From the NCBI RefSeq assembly GCF_018279705.1, contig NZ_CP036498.1, positions 4,667,001-4,731,000 on the forward strand: DNA of 64,000 nt. Direction: 5' to 3'. Position 1 is the first letter of the stretch. Every line of letters begins with the position of its first letter. The translations under genes and the position numbers were made by a program. This stretch comes from Tardiphaga alba. GTDB lineage: Bacteria > Pseudomonadota > Alphaproteobacteria > Rhizobiales > Xanthobacteraceae. Positions 7,976 to 16,321 of this stretch are shown here, piece after piece. Below the pieces are notes generated by a model. It worked only from the letters and a program-made list of their open reading frames with translations. It made no database searches and was not told where the DNA came from.

Positions 7976-8396
7976 GACTGATGTTTCCATGTTTTGCCGA
8001 ACTATGCCGAAGGGCTTGGAGGCCAGCAAGGGTGAGCATCGCGGGACATCTCCGCTCAGACGCAATGCCCTGCCCTTTACTGGACGAGATTCCTGTTAAC
8101 GAATCTCCTGATGCCACCCACGCCAGACTCGTCCTGCGCGCAGCAGATTCCTCCGGACTCGTATTCCGGGAATCCGATTCCGGTTTGTTCTCGTTGCGAC
8201 GTGATGACCTGTGGATGAAGTCCGGTTTGTCTGTGGACTGGAGTCAAGGCGACGTTGCGCGGATTCCGCAAATCACATCACTTCGACATCGCAAGTTCTG
8301 GACGATTTGAATTTAAAGCCCTGCAACGGCGCCCGACATTTCGCGTACCCGGCCAGTCGATTGCATCCTTAATCTTCAAGGCAAGGTCGCGACCGC
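7976..8396. other. 421-bp non-coding stretch with a dense GANTC cluster
   Basis: No convincing gene lies between the divergent ribH2 and ybjN genes; short frames on both strands lack family features and ribosome sites. The stretch holds nine GANTC sites, the target of the CcrM cell-cycle methylase, starting at 8088, 8101, 8126, 8146, 8156, 8170, 8176, 8241 and 8262. A TGTGGATGA at 8210-8218 is one base from the DnaA box complement TGTGGATAA. The end (about 8300-8320) is AT-rich and probably holds the ybjN promoter. Confidence 0.8.
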
Positions 8397-8897
8397 ATGT
8401 CACTTCTCGAAGGCACTCTCGATTCACGCGCCAATCCTCTCGCGGTCGTCGAAGATATTGCTGCCGATCACAACTGGGCATTCGAACGCTCCGGCGAAGA
8501 TGAAGTCACCATTGTGTCCAAGGGTGACTGGACGGACTATCAACTCTCCTTCACCTGGATGGGCGAGATCGAAGCGCTGCATCTCGCTTGCGCCTTCGAC
8601 ATGAAGATTCCGGCCGCGCGTCGCAGCGAAGTGCAGCGCCTCATCGCTGCCGTGAACGAGCAGATGTGGGTCGGCCATTTCGACATCTGGACGTCGTCCG
8701 GCATGATCATGTACCGGCAGGCGATCCCGCTGCCGGACGGCATGACGGCAACCACATCGCAATGCGAGTCCATGCTCGTCTCCGCAATCCACGCCTGCGA
8801 GCGCTACTATCCGGCGATGCAGTTCGTCGTGTGGGCCGGCAAGACCGCCGAACAGGCGATGAGCGCTGCGATGTTCGACACCGCAGGCGAAGCGTGA
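8397..8897 (+). CDS. YbjN domain-containing protein
   Basis: A 166-residue protein of the YbjN family, related to type III secretion chaperone folds; E. coli YbjN affects motility, stress and membrane traits, but the molecular role is unclear. The family pattern is visible: an N-terminal helix (NPLAVVEDIAADHNW), a strand pair around TIVSKGDWTDYQLSFTW, LACAFDMKIP, NEQMWVGHFDIWTSSGMIMYR and a C-terminal helix with ERYYPAMQFVVWAG. Its stop overlaps the GTG of the next gene, so the two are coupled. The GANTC-rich stretch is upstream. Confidence 0.9.
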   Translation: MSLLEGTLDSRANPLAVVEDIAADHNWAFERSGEDEVTIVSKGDWTDYQLSFTWMGEIEALHLACAFDMKIPAARRSEVQRLIAAVNEQMWVGHFDIWTSSGMIMYRQAIPLPDGMTATTSQCESMLVSAIHACERYYPAMQFVVWAGKTAEQAMSAAMFDTAGEA

Positions 8898-9325
8898 GCA
8901 ACACGCCTGAGATCAGCGTTCCCGACGCTCCCGGCGAAGCAGAGCATAAGATCGTCTGGAACGCACTGCTCGCCTACAACAACGACACCGTCGGCCCCAA
9001 CAACTATCAGCCGCTCTCGATCCTGATTCACGATCCCGAGACCGGCGAACCCGCCGGTGGCATCTGGGGCAAGACCGCATTCAACTGGTGCTTCGTCGAA
9101 CTGTTCGTGGTGCCGGAGAAATTTCGCGGCCAGGACATCGGCAGCAAGGTTCTAAAACTCGCCGAAGACATCGCGCGCGAGCGCGGCTGCATCGGTCTTT
9201 GGCTCGATACCTACTGGTTTCAGGCGCGCAGCTTCTACGAGAAGCAGGGCTATGAAGTGTTTGGCGAATTGCCCGACTATCCGCGCGGCGGGCCGCGGTA
9301 TTTTCTGAAGAAGAGTCTAGTTTAA
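8894..9325 (+). CDS. GNAT family N-acetyltransferase
   Basis: A 143-residue GCN5-related acetyltransferase. Motif A is visible as VVPEKFRGQDIGSKVLKLAEDIA (acetyl-CoA pyrophosphate loop R-G-Q-D-I-G), followed by motif B with IGLWLDTYWFQARSFYEKQGYEVFGEL, a typical GNAT ending. The substrate cannot be told. I chose the GTG at 8894, which overlaps the ybjN stop codon (GTGA), over a longer frame that would run back through ybjN. Confidence 0.88.
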   Translation: MSNTPEISVPDAPGEAEHKIVWNALLAYNNDTVGPNNYQPLSILIHDPETGEPAGGIWGKTAFNWCFVELFVVPEKFRGQDIGSKVLKLAEDIARERGCIGLWLDTYWFQARSFYEKQGYEVFGELPDYPRGGPRYFLKKSLV

Positions 9326-9336
9326 AGCTCCGTCCG

Positions 9337-9425
9337 GTAGCCCGAATGGAGCGCAGCGCAATCCGGGGACCGGCGATCTGCTGAAGCTCCGATTCCCGGA
9401 TTACGCTTCGCTCCATCCGGGCTAC
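9337..9425. repeat. Type A palindromic intergenic repeat, copy 2
   Basis: Inverted repeat of about 89 bp, GTAGCCCGAATGGAGCG... to ...CGCTCCATCCGGGCTAC, beginning 11 bp after the acetyltransferase stop and ahead of proC. Confidence 0.85.
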
Positions 9426-9506
9426 GCGGCTGAGCATTTCCACGCGCATTGCGCACACGACATGCGATGCTATTGTCCGCGCCTCTCACCAGCCGGGACT
9501 TTCGCA

Positions 9507-10340
9507 ATGACCGCCTCGCCCACCACGTCTCCCCTCTCCTCCCTCAACGGTCACATCGTCCTCGCCGGCGCCGGCAAGATGGGCGGCGCGATGCTGATGG
9601 GTTGGCTGGCCGGCGGGCTGGATCCAAAACGCGTGGTCGTGCTCGATCCCTATCTCTCCGACGAGATCAAGGCGCTTGCCGCCACGGGCGCTCGCCTCAA
9701 CCCTGATATCAGCGAGATCGGTGAAGTCGCCGCTCTCATCCTGGCCGTGAAACCGCAGATGTTCGCCGATGTCGGCCCGACGCTGCGCGCCATCGTGGGC
9801 GACTCGCTGGTCGTCTCGATCATGGCCGGCACCACAATCGCCGGCATCAGCAAAACCTGCGGCGGCAGGATCGTGCGCGCAATGCCGAACACACCTGCAG
9901 CCATCGGCCGCGGCATCACCGTGGCGGTCGCGGCGAGCGACGTAGCACCGGCTCAGCGCGAGCTCACCGATGCGTTGCTGCGCGCCACTGGCTCGGTGGA
10001 GTGGGTCGAGGACGAATGCCTGATCGATGCCGTCACCGCCGTGTCCGGCTCCGGCCCCGCTTATGTGTTTTTGCTCGCCGAAGAAATGGCCCGCGCGGGC
10101 ATCGCAGCCGGCCTGCCGCCGGAGCTTGCCATGAAGCTTGCGCGCGAAACCGTGTCAGGCTCGGGCGAATTGCTGCGGCAATCAGAGCTCGATGCAGCGA
10201 CGCTGCGCAAGAATGTCACCTCGCCCGGCGGCACGACGGCGGCAGCACTGAATGTGCTGATGGCGGAGGATGGCTTCGAGCCGCTGCTGACAAAGGCGAT
10301 CGCTGCTGCGACGGCGCGGTCGAAAGAGCTGGCGAAATAG
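9507..10340 (+). CDS. proC: Pyrroline-5-carboxylate reductase
   Basis: ProC reduces pyrroline-5-carboxylate to proline with NAD(P)H. The protein has the Rossmann start IVLAGAGKMGGAMLMGWL, LAVKPQMFADV, RAMPNTPAAIGRGIT, and the C-terminal dimerisation signature TAVSGSGPAYVFLLAEEM with RETVSGSGELLRQSELDAATLRKNVTSPGGTT. I chose the ATG at 9507 (277 residues), the usual length; an upstream ATG at 9462 adds an unrelated leader. The gene converges on a small reverse-strand ORF 8 bp away. Confidence 0.95.
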   Translation: MTASPTTSPLSSLNGHIVLAGAGKMGGAMLMGWLAGGLDPKRVVVLDPYLSDEIKALAATGARLNPDISEIGEVAALILAVKPQMFADVGPTLRAIVGDSLVVSIMAGTTIAGISKTCGGRIVRAMPNTPAAIGRGITVAVAASDVAPAQRELTDALLRATGSVEWVEDECLIDAVTAVSGSGPAYVFLLAEEMARAGIAAGLPPELAMKLARETVSGSGELLRQSELDAATLRKNVTSPGGTTAAALNVLMAEDGFEPLLTKAIAAATARSKELAK

Positions 10341-10348
10341 CGAGCGTG

Positions 10349-10618
10349 TCAGCTATCGACGCCGTTCTCTTCGGTAAGCACCGCGATCTCGAAAAGATCG
10401 TGCTGTCTTAATGCGTCTTCGATAACCGCTCTGGAACGACGTAACTTCGATCTTGATTTCACCCTGACCAGAAGGTCCGTCGTAACGGCATCAACTTCAC
10501 CCAGCGGCAGATGAGCGAGATCGCTATCTCGGAACTTTAAATACAAATCCTCACTGAACCACCAGATACGACGGAGCACATCCTTGTCGTCGGTGTGAAG
10601 ATGAATTCTGATATTCAT
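10349..10618 (-). CDS. Hypothetical protein (89 aa)
   Basis: I do not recognise this family. The 89-residue protein is charged and soluble with no membrane segment: an N-terminal strand MNIRIHLHTDDKDVLRRI, a central VDAVTTDLLVRVKSRSKLRRSRAVIEDALRQHD stretch and an acidic end. The ATG lies 18 bp after the histidine kinase stop on the same strand, so it may be the last gene of that unit. Local GC content is lower than in its neighbours, which could mean later acquisition. Confidence 0.6.
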   Translation of the reverse strand: MNIRIHLHTDDKDVLRRIWWFSEDLYLKFRDSDLAHLPLGEVDAVTTDLLVRVKSRSKLRRSRAVIEDALRQHDLFEIAVLTEENGVDS

Positions 10619-10636
10619 CTGCCCTCGACGATAGAG

Positions 10637-12025
10637 CTACACCGGCACCCGCACCACCGCGCGCAGTCCGCCCATCGGGCTGTCCGCCAGCGTGATGTCG
10701 CCCCCATGGGAGCGCGCGATATCGCGCGCAATGGCAAGGCCGAGACCCGTCCCGCCTTCATCCTGGTTGCGCGCATCGTCGAGGCGCAGGAACGGTTTGA
10801 AAACTTCCTCGCGCATCGCCATGGGAATGCCCGGCCCGTCATCATCGACCGTCACCGTCAGATAGCGATGATCGCGATGACCGGTGATGGCGATGTCATT
10901 GGCGTGGCGCGCGGCATTGGACACGAGATTGGCAAGACAGCGCTTGAACGCCGCGGGCTTCACCGTGACGATGGGCAGGCCGTGGAACGTGACCGTTGCC
11001 TTGTGGCCGTGGCGCTCGGCATCGCTGCGCAGTTCTTCGAGCGCGGATGACATATCGGTCGGCTGGGCGGGCTCGCCGCTGTCGCCGCGCGCAAAGGCGA
11101 GATAGGCCTCGAGCATGGCCTGCATCTCGTCGATATCCTTGCGCATGCCCTCCACTTCCGGCCCATCCTCGAGCAGCGCGAGTTCGAGCTTGAACCGCGT
11201 CAGGATGGTGCGCAGGTCATGCGACACGCCGGCGAGCATCGCCGTGCGCTGCTCCATGGCGCGCTCGATGCGCGCTTTCATCTCGATGAAGGAATTCGCC
11301 GCACGCCGCACCTCGCGCGCGCCGCGCGGCCGGAAATTTGGCACTTCGCGGCCCTTACCGAAGCTCTCGGCAGCGTCGGCAAGCTTCAGGATCGGCCGTA
11401 TCTGATTGCGCAGGAACAGGATGGCGACGATCAGCAGGATCGATGAGGTGCCGACCATCCAGAACAGGAAGATCTCCGAATTCGATGCATAGGCCGCACT
11501 GCGCTGCGCGAAGATGCGCATGACAGTGTCATCGAGCTGAATACGGATCTCGACGAGATTGGAGCGGCCGACAGTGTCGATCCAGAACGGCCGCGGGATC
11601 TGTCGGCCGATCTGCACCGACAGCGTCTGATCGAGCAGCGAGAAAAACGGTTTCGGGCCGGGCGGCGGCATGTCGCCGAGCGGCAGGAAATCGACGACCA
11701 GGCCGAGGCGCTGCTGCGCGATGGCCTTGATCTGGGTGCGGTCCTTGTCCTGCGGATAGGTCTTGTAGACATCGATCAGCGCTGCAATGTCCTGCACGAC
11801 CACGGCGGACAAACGGCGCGTCACCGTATTCCAGTGACGCTCCATGAACACGAAGGCGACCACCGATTGCAGGATCACCATCGGCACGATCATGATCAGC
11901 AGCGCGCGGGCATAGAGGCCCTTCGGCATCAGCTCGTTGAAGCGCCGCCCCATCACGCGATTGGCCGCGGACATACGCTCGGAGGCGGAACGCAGCACGG
12001 TCATGCCGTTGTCGAATGTGCTCAT
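10637..12025 (-). CDS. EnvZ-like sensor histidine kinase
   Basis: An inner-membrane sensor kinase of 462 residues. Two membrane segments (about 38-61 and 185-206) enclose a periplasmic sensor domain of about 120 residues; then come a HAMP linker, the dimerisation/phosphoacceptor helix GVSHDLRT with His269, and an ATPase domain with N box (CLANLVSNAARHA), G1 (DDDGPGIP) and G2 (GGTGLGLAIARDI). It lies 15 bp after the OmpR-like regulator gene. The layout matches EnvZ, but the signal cannot be read from the sequence; in this group the pair is also related to FeuPQ/OmpR-EnvZ types. Confidence 0.92.
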   Translation of the reverse strand: MSTFDNGMTVLRSASERMSAANRVMGRRFNELMPKGLYARALLIMIVPMVILQSVVAFVFMERHWNTVTRRLSAVVVQDIAALIDVYKTYPQDKDRTQIKAIAQQRLGLVVDFLPLGDMPPPGPKPFFSLLDQTLSVQIGRQIPRPFWIDTVGRSNLVEIRIQLDDTVMRIFAQRSAAYASNSEIFLFWMVGTSSILLIVAILFLRNQIRPILKLADAAESFGKGREVPNFRPRGAREVRRAANSFIEMKARIERAMEQRTAMLAGVSHDLRTILTRFKLELALLEDGPEVEGMRKDIDEMQAMLEAYLAFARGDSGEPAQPTDMSSALEELRSDAERHGHKATVTFHGLPIVTVKPAAFKRCLANLVSNAARHANDIAITGHRDHRYLTVTVDDDGPGIPMAMREEVFKPFLRLDDARNQDEGGTGLGLAIARDIARSHGGDITLADSPMGGLRAVVRVPV

Positions 12026-12040
12026 GCGGTCATCATCAAC

Positions 12041-12763
12041 CTATGGTGACGCCACAAGGCGATAACCAATACCGCGTACGGCCTGCAGGAATAGCGGATT
12101 GGCCGGATCGACCTCGATCTTGCGACGCAGGCGGTTGATCTGCACGTCCACGGCCCGTTCGTTCACCGTGCCGTCGCCGGTCAACGCACCGCGCGGCACT
12201 GTATCGCCCGGCGTCTCGGCGAGAATGCGGAGCATGTCGCGCTCGCGGTCGGTGAGATGGATGATCTCGTCGCCCTGTCGCAGCTCGCCACGGGCGAGAT
12301 GATAGACATACGGCCCGAACTGCAGCTGCTCGACCTTCTCCACCTGCGCAGGCGCGGCGCGCTTGAGGATGTTGGCGATGCGCAGGGCGAGCTCACGCGG
12401 CTCGAACGGCTTTGACACATAGTCGTCGGCACCGATCTGCAGGCCTTCGATGCGGTCATTCGACTCCGTGCGCGCGGTCAGCATCACGATCGGCACATGC
12501 GAGGAGGTGCGGATGAAGCGCGCAAGATCGAAGCCGGTCTCGCCGGGCATCATCACATCGAGAATGAGCAGATCGAAATGCAGCCCGAGCAGCTTTGCCC
12601 GCGCTTCCTTCGCGCTCGGTGCGGTCGTCACGCGATAGCCCTCGCTGGCGAGGAAGCGCGAGAGCAGATCGCGGATGCGGCGATCGTCATCCACCAGCAA
12701 GAGATGCGGCGCATCGTCGGCCGGCTGCACCGGCATCTTCTTGGCGGCCTGGGCAAGTATCAT
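12041..12763 (-). CDS. OmpR family response regulator
   Basis: A 240-residue two-domain regulator: a receiver domain with the acidic pocket VDDD (25-27), phosphoacceptor Asp69 (LLILDVMMPG), Thr96 (MLTA) and Lys118 (SKPF), then an OmpR/PhoB winged helix ending VDVQINRLRRKIE and AVRGIGYRLV. It overlaps the end of the marR gene by 4 bp and is followed by its likely partner kinase, so marR-ompR-envZ form one transcription unit. Confidence 0.94.
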   Translation of the reverse strand: MILAQAAKKMPVQPADDAPHLLLVDDDRRIRDLLSRFLASEGYRVTTAPSAKEARAKLLGLHFDLLILDVMMPGETGFDLARFIRTSSHVPIVMLTARTESNDRIEGLQIGADDYVSKPFEPRELALRIANILKRAAPAQVEKVEQLQFGPYVYHLARGELRQGDEIIHLTDRERDMLRILAETPGDTVPRGALTGDGTVNERAVDVQINRLRRKIEVDPANPLFLQAVRGIGYRLVASP

Positions 12764-13296
12764 TTGTCGGTCCCGTTATCCGTGCCGAGGATCACCTGCA
12801 GCACCTTGTCCGGATCATCACGATCGATCATGCCGCCGAGAAAGCGCTTGATCGCAGCGACGTCACTCGGCGAAAAATCCTTCAACGCATGCTCGATGCG
12901 TGTGGTCTGCAATCCGGCCATCTGCGCCACCAGAGCTTCGCCCTTGGCGGTGGCGAAAAGAAGCCGTTGGCGGCGATCCACCTCGCCGGATTTCTGCACG
13001 ATATAGCCTTCGTCCAGCAATTGCTTCAGCACCCGCCCCAGCGACTGCTTCGTGATGCGCAGCACGTCGAGGAGATCGGCGACTTTCAGTCCGGGATAGC
13101 GGTGCACGAAATGCACCACGCGGTGATGCGCGCGGCCGAAGCCGAACTGGTCCAGCACATGATCGGGATCGCCAACGAAATCGCGATAGGCGAAGAACAG
13201 CAGCTCGATAATGTCCCAGCGCAGCGGCGCGGGGGCGGCTGCCGCCTGCCCTTCAACCGCACGTGAAACGGCCGGCTTGAAATTTACGTCAGCCAT
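12760..13296 (-). CDS. MarR family transcriptional regulator
   Basis: A winged-helix MarR-type regulator of 178 residues from the ATG at 13296 (MADVNFKPAV). The DNA-binding part is visible as LKVADLLDVLRITKQSLGRVLKQLLDEGYIVQKSGEVDRRQRLLFATAKG, with the DxRxR wing motif. A frame extending to 13335 adds 13 residues. It is divergent from ilvE and the first gene of a unit with the two-component system, so it may control itself, the kinase pair or ilvE; no strong operator palindrome was found. Confidence 0.9.
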   Translation of the reverse strand: MADVNFKPAVSRAVEGQAAAAPAPLRWDIIELLFFAYRDFVGDPDHVLDQFGFGRAHHRVVHFVHRYPGLKVADLLDVLRITKQSLGRVLKQLLDEGYIVQKSGEVDRRQRLLFATAKGEALVAQMAGLQTTRIEHALKDFSPSDVAAIKRFLGGMIDRDDPDKVLQVILGTDNGTDK

Positions 13297-13537
13297 ATTG
13301 ACATATCTTGGGTTCAATCTTACAAACTTGGCCATCCCGACGAAATTTTATAACTTTGGCCGGGTGGACCGATTAGGTCCGATTTGAGAACCATACCGGA
13401 CTTCGGCAGGCGGCCATAGCCCACCCGTGGGTAAGCCGTCGCGCAGGAAAAACAGCTTTTGCGGCCGGTCCGGACACGACGTAGAACAGCAGACGCCGTC
13501 GCCGACGCACGGCGGGTGCCAAGCAGGAGTAAGGTCC

Positions 13538-14650
13538 ATGGGCGTTTCATTCGACAAGGTCGATGGCGCAATCTGGCTGGATTTCGATATCCACCACAGC
13601 CACCACGCCGTTCCCGAGGCGGAGCGCGTGGCAAAGCTCAAGGACCCCGGCTTCGGTCGTGTATTTACCGACCACATGGCCACCGTGCGCTACAGCCAGG
13701 ACAAGGGCTGGCACAGCGCGCGCATCGAGGCGCGTTCGAACTTCCAGCTCGATCCCGCGGCGGCCGTCCTGCACTACGCACAGGAAATCTTCGAGGGCCT
13801 GAAGGCCTATGTCCGCGAGGATGGCGGCGTGAACCTGTTCCGCCCCGATGCGAACGCCAAGCGGTTCTGGAATTCGGCCACGCGCATGGCGATGGCGCCG
13901 CTGCCCGAGCCGGTCTTCATCGAAGCCGTCGAGCAGCTCGTCCGCATCGACCGCGCCTGGATCCCGGGTGGTGAAGGCAGCCTCTATCTGCGCCCGTTCA
14001 TGATCGCCAACGAGACGTTCTTGGGCGTGAAGCCGTCGTCGGAATACATTTTCGGCGTCATCGCGTCGCCGGTCGGCTCTTACTTCAAGGGCGGCCCGGC
14101 TCCGGTCTCGATCTACGCATCGGAGAACTACACCCGCGCAGCCGTCGGCGGCACCGGCGCCGTGAAGTGCGGCGGCAACTACGCCGCCAGCCTGCGCGCC
14201 CAGGCCGAGGCGATGGATCACGGCTGCGATCAGGTCGTGTTCCTGGATGCGGTCGAGCGCAAATACATCGAAGAACTCGGCGGCATGAACGTGTTCTTCG
14301 TGTTCGAGGACGGCTCGCTCTCGACGCCGCCGCTCGGCACGATCCTGCCCGGCATCACCCGCGATTCCATCATCGCGCTCGCCAAGTCTGCCGGCGTGAC
14401 CGTGCGCGAAGAACTGTACTCGCTGGATCAGTGGCGCGCGGATGCCGCCAGCGGCAAGCTGAAGGAAGCCTTCGCCTGCGGCACCGCCGCGGTCATCTCG
14501 CCGATCGGCAAGGTCCGCACTACCTCGGGTGAGTTCCTGATCAATGGCGGCGAAGCCGGCAAGGTCGCCATGGGCCTGCGCAAGCAGCTCGTGGATATCC
14601 AGTACGGCCGCGCACCAGATCCGCAGAACTGGATCCGCAAGGTGTTTTGA
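13538..14650 (+). CDS. ilvE: Branched-chain amino acid aminotransferase
   Basis: A fold-type IV PLP aminotransferase catalysing the last step of Ile, Leu and Val synthesis. The 370-residue protein belongs to the eukaryote-like BCAT group: HYAQEIFEGLKAY, the PLP lysine in GGTGAVKCGGNYAAS (Lys210), EELGGMNVFFV and GTAAVISPIGKV. The ATG at 13538 is set by AGGAG 8 nt upstream; the frame open to 13427 is not coding. A clear terminator follows. Confidence 0.96.
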   Translation: MGVSFDKVDGAIWLDFDIHHSHHAVPEAERVAKLKDPGFGRVFTDHMATVRYSQDKGWHSARIEARSNFQLDPAAAVLHYAQEIFEGLKAYVREDGGVNLFRPDANAKRFWNSATRMAMAPLPEPVFIEAVEQLVRIDRAWIPGGEGSLYLRPFMIANETFLGVKPSSEYIFGVIASPVGSYFKGGPAPVSIYASENYTRAAVGGTGAVKCGGNYAASLRAQAEAMDHGCDQVVFLDAVERKYIEELGGMNVFFVFEDGSLSTPPLGTILPGITRDSIIALAKSAGVTVREELYSLDQWRADAASGKLKEAFACGTAAVISPIGKVRTTSGEFLINGGEAGKVAMGLRKQLVDIQYGRAPDPQNWIRKVF

Positions 14651-14672
14651 GAAACACAAACGTCTCGACGAC

Positions 14673-14704
14673 AAAAGCCGCGGTCTCCCGACCGCGGCTT
14701 TTTC
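14673..14704 (+). terminator. Rho-independent terminator of ilvE
   Basis: An 11-bp perfect stem AAGCCGCGGTC / GACCGCGGCTT (14675-14685 and 14690-14700) with a TCCC loop and a T run continuing to 14703, starting 24 bp after the ilvE stop codon. Confidence 0.9.
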
Positions 14705-14794
14705 GTAGCCTGGATGGAGCGCAGCGTAATCCAGGAACTATAGAACCGGTTGAAACGCCGGTCCCCGGATTGCGCTTCGCTCCATCCGGGCTAC
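14705..14794. repeat. Type A palindromic intergenic repeat, copy 3
   Basis: Inverted repeat GTAGCCTGGATGGAGCG... to ...CGCTCCATCCGGGCTAC, directly abutting the ilvE terminator and ending 5 bp before the stop codon of the convergent MATE gene. Confidence 0.85.
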
Positions 14795-14798
14795 GCGA

Positions 14799-16187
14799 TC
14801 AACGCGGCACCGGCGTGTAACCCGGCACCAGCCCCAGCCGCTCCCTTTGCGTCCAGCGCCACAGCATCACCGGCGCGACCACCGCGAGGCCTGCGGCCAG
14901 CCCGATCCAGATTCCCACGCCCCCGAAGCCGAGCTTGAACGCGAACAGCAGGCTCAGCCCCATGCCAAAGCCCCAATACCCCACACCGGCGATGATCATC
15001 GGCACGCGCGTATCCTGCAATCCGCGCAGCATGCCCGCGCCCACCGACTGCGCGCCATCGGCGATCTGGAACACCGCCGCGCAGAACAGGAACGACATCG
15101 CCGTATCGATCACCACGGCATTGGCGGGATTGCCGAGATCGATGAAGGCACCGATCAGCAGCCGTGGCGCCGCCAGCAACAACACGCTCATCGACGCCAT
15201 GAAGCCGACCGCCAGCACGAAGGCCGTCCAGCCCGCGCGCGTGATGCCGTCTCGATCAGACGCGCCTTTGGCAAGACCGACGCGCACCGTCGCGGCCTGA
15301 CTCAATCCCATCGGCACCATGAAGGAGATCGATGCGATCTGGATCGCGATCGCATGTGCGGCAATCGCGGCGGTGCCGAACTGCCCCATCAGAAACACCG
15401 CGGCATTGAACACGGTGATCTCGAAGGCCAGCGTGGCGCCGATGGGCAGGCCGATCTGCCAGACCTTGAAGAAGCGCGGCCAGTCCGCACGCCAGAAATT
15501 ACCGAACAGCTGAAAGCGCCGAAACTTTGGATGCCAGAGCACCACGGCGACGAAGATGATGAACAGGAACGTGTTCGACAGCGCAGTTGCGAGCCCCGAC
15601 CCGGCCAATCCCATGGCGGGAAAGCCGAGATGGCCGAACACCAGCACCCAGTTCGCCGCTGCATTGAACAGGATGGCGACCGCCGTCACCACCAGCGCCC
15701 AGAGCGGCCGCTGGACGGCAGCCACAAACGAGCGCAGCACGATGAAGCCAAGCGCCGGGAGAAAGCCCCACTGCAGCATCCGCATGAATGTCTGTGCATC
15801 GGCCGCCGCCTGCGCCTGCTGGCCGAACAGCAGCAGGATGTCCTCGGTGTGCCATAGTACGATCCAGGCCGGGATCGAGACGATGACGGCCGTCCACAAA
15901 CCCTGCCGAAACGTGCGGCGGACATCCCGCACCATATGAAGCTTCCGTCCGATCGCTTCCGCCATCATCGGCGACGTCGCGGTGACGATGCCGATCGCGA
16001 AAATCAGAATCGCGAAATAGACATTCACGCCCAGCGCGGATGCCGCCAGTGCCTCCGCGCTGACACGGCCGAGCACGATGACGTCGGTGGTGGTGAGCGC
16101 GATCTGCGCGAGATTGGTGAGCACCAGCGGCCAGCCGAGCGCGAGCGTGGCGCGGAGTTCGGCGAGCGAGGAATTTTTCGTCGTCAT
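14799..16187 (-). CDS. MATE family efflux transporter (NorM-like)
   Basis: A 462-residue membrane protein with twelve predicted transmembrane segments in two MatE halves, the length and layout of NorM-type Na+/H+-coupled multidrug exporters. Family features include GWPLVLTNLAQIALTTTDVIVLGR at the start, the Phe/Gly-rich inter-helix segments, and in the second half GLPIGATLAFEITVFNAAV and SQAATVRVG. Substrate unknown. It is monocistronic between two type A repeats. Confidence 0.93.
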   Translation of the reverse strand: MTTKNSSLAELRATLALGWPLVLTNLAQIALTTTDVIVLGRVSAEALAASALGVNVYFAILIFAIGIVTATSPMMAEAIGRKLHMVRDVRRTFRQGLWTAVIVSIPAWIVLWHTEDILLLFGQQAQAAADAQTFMRMLQWGFLPALGFIVLRSFVAAVQRPLWALVVTAVAILFNAAANWVLVFGHLGFPAMGLAGSGLATALSNTFLFIIFVAVVLWHPKFRRFQLFGNFWRADWPRFFKVWQIGLPIGATLAFEITVFNAAVFLMGQFGTAAIAAHAIAIQIASISFMVPMGLSQAATVRVGLAKGASDRDGITRAGWTAFVLAVGFMASMSVLLLAAPRLLIGAFIDLGNPANAVVIDTAMSFLFCAAVFQIADGAQSVGAGMLRGLQDTRVPMIIAGVGYWGFGMGLSLLFAFKLGFGGVGIWIGLAAGLAVVAPVMLWRWTQRERLGLVPGYTPVPR

Positions 16188-16220
16188 GTTTACATCGATG
16201 CTGCGACACCCGCCGCAACC

Positions 16221-16310
16221 GTAGCCCGGATGGAGCGCAGCGTAATCCGGGATTCAGAGTACCGACATATCCGCCGGTCCCCGGATTGCGCTGCGCTCCA
16301 TCCGGGCTAC
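16221..16310. repeat. Type A palindromic intergenic repeat, copy 4
   Basis: Inverted repeat GTAGCCCGGATGGAGCG... to ...CGCTCCATCCGGGCTAC, one of the best-matched copies, between the MATE gene and the end of prmB. It also holds a GANTC site in its centre (GGGATTCAG). Confidence 0.88.
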
Positions 16311-16321
16311 AAAAACGGCGG

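Noticed and set aside
7976..8396. FMN riboswitch upstream of ribH2
   Set aside because: None of the conserved RFN element blocks could be found in the leader on the reverse strand.
7976..8396. Chromosome replication origin at the GANTC cluster
   Set aside because: Only one near-match to a DnaA box, no hemE, dnaA, parAB or similar neighbours and no clear AT-rich unwinding element; kept as a possibility in the finding but not annotated.
13298..13317. MarR operator TTGACATATC...GGTTCAA
   Set aside because: Only 4-bp arms are symmetric (TTGA/TCAA); MarR operators normally have longer palindromes.
13547..14674. A 375-codon reverse-strand frame opposite ilvE
   Set aside because: Shadow frame of a conserved gene; translation is His/Arg/Ala-rich with no motif.
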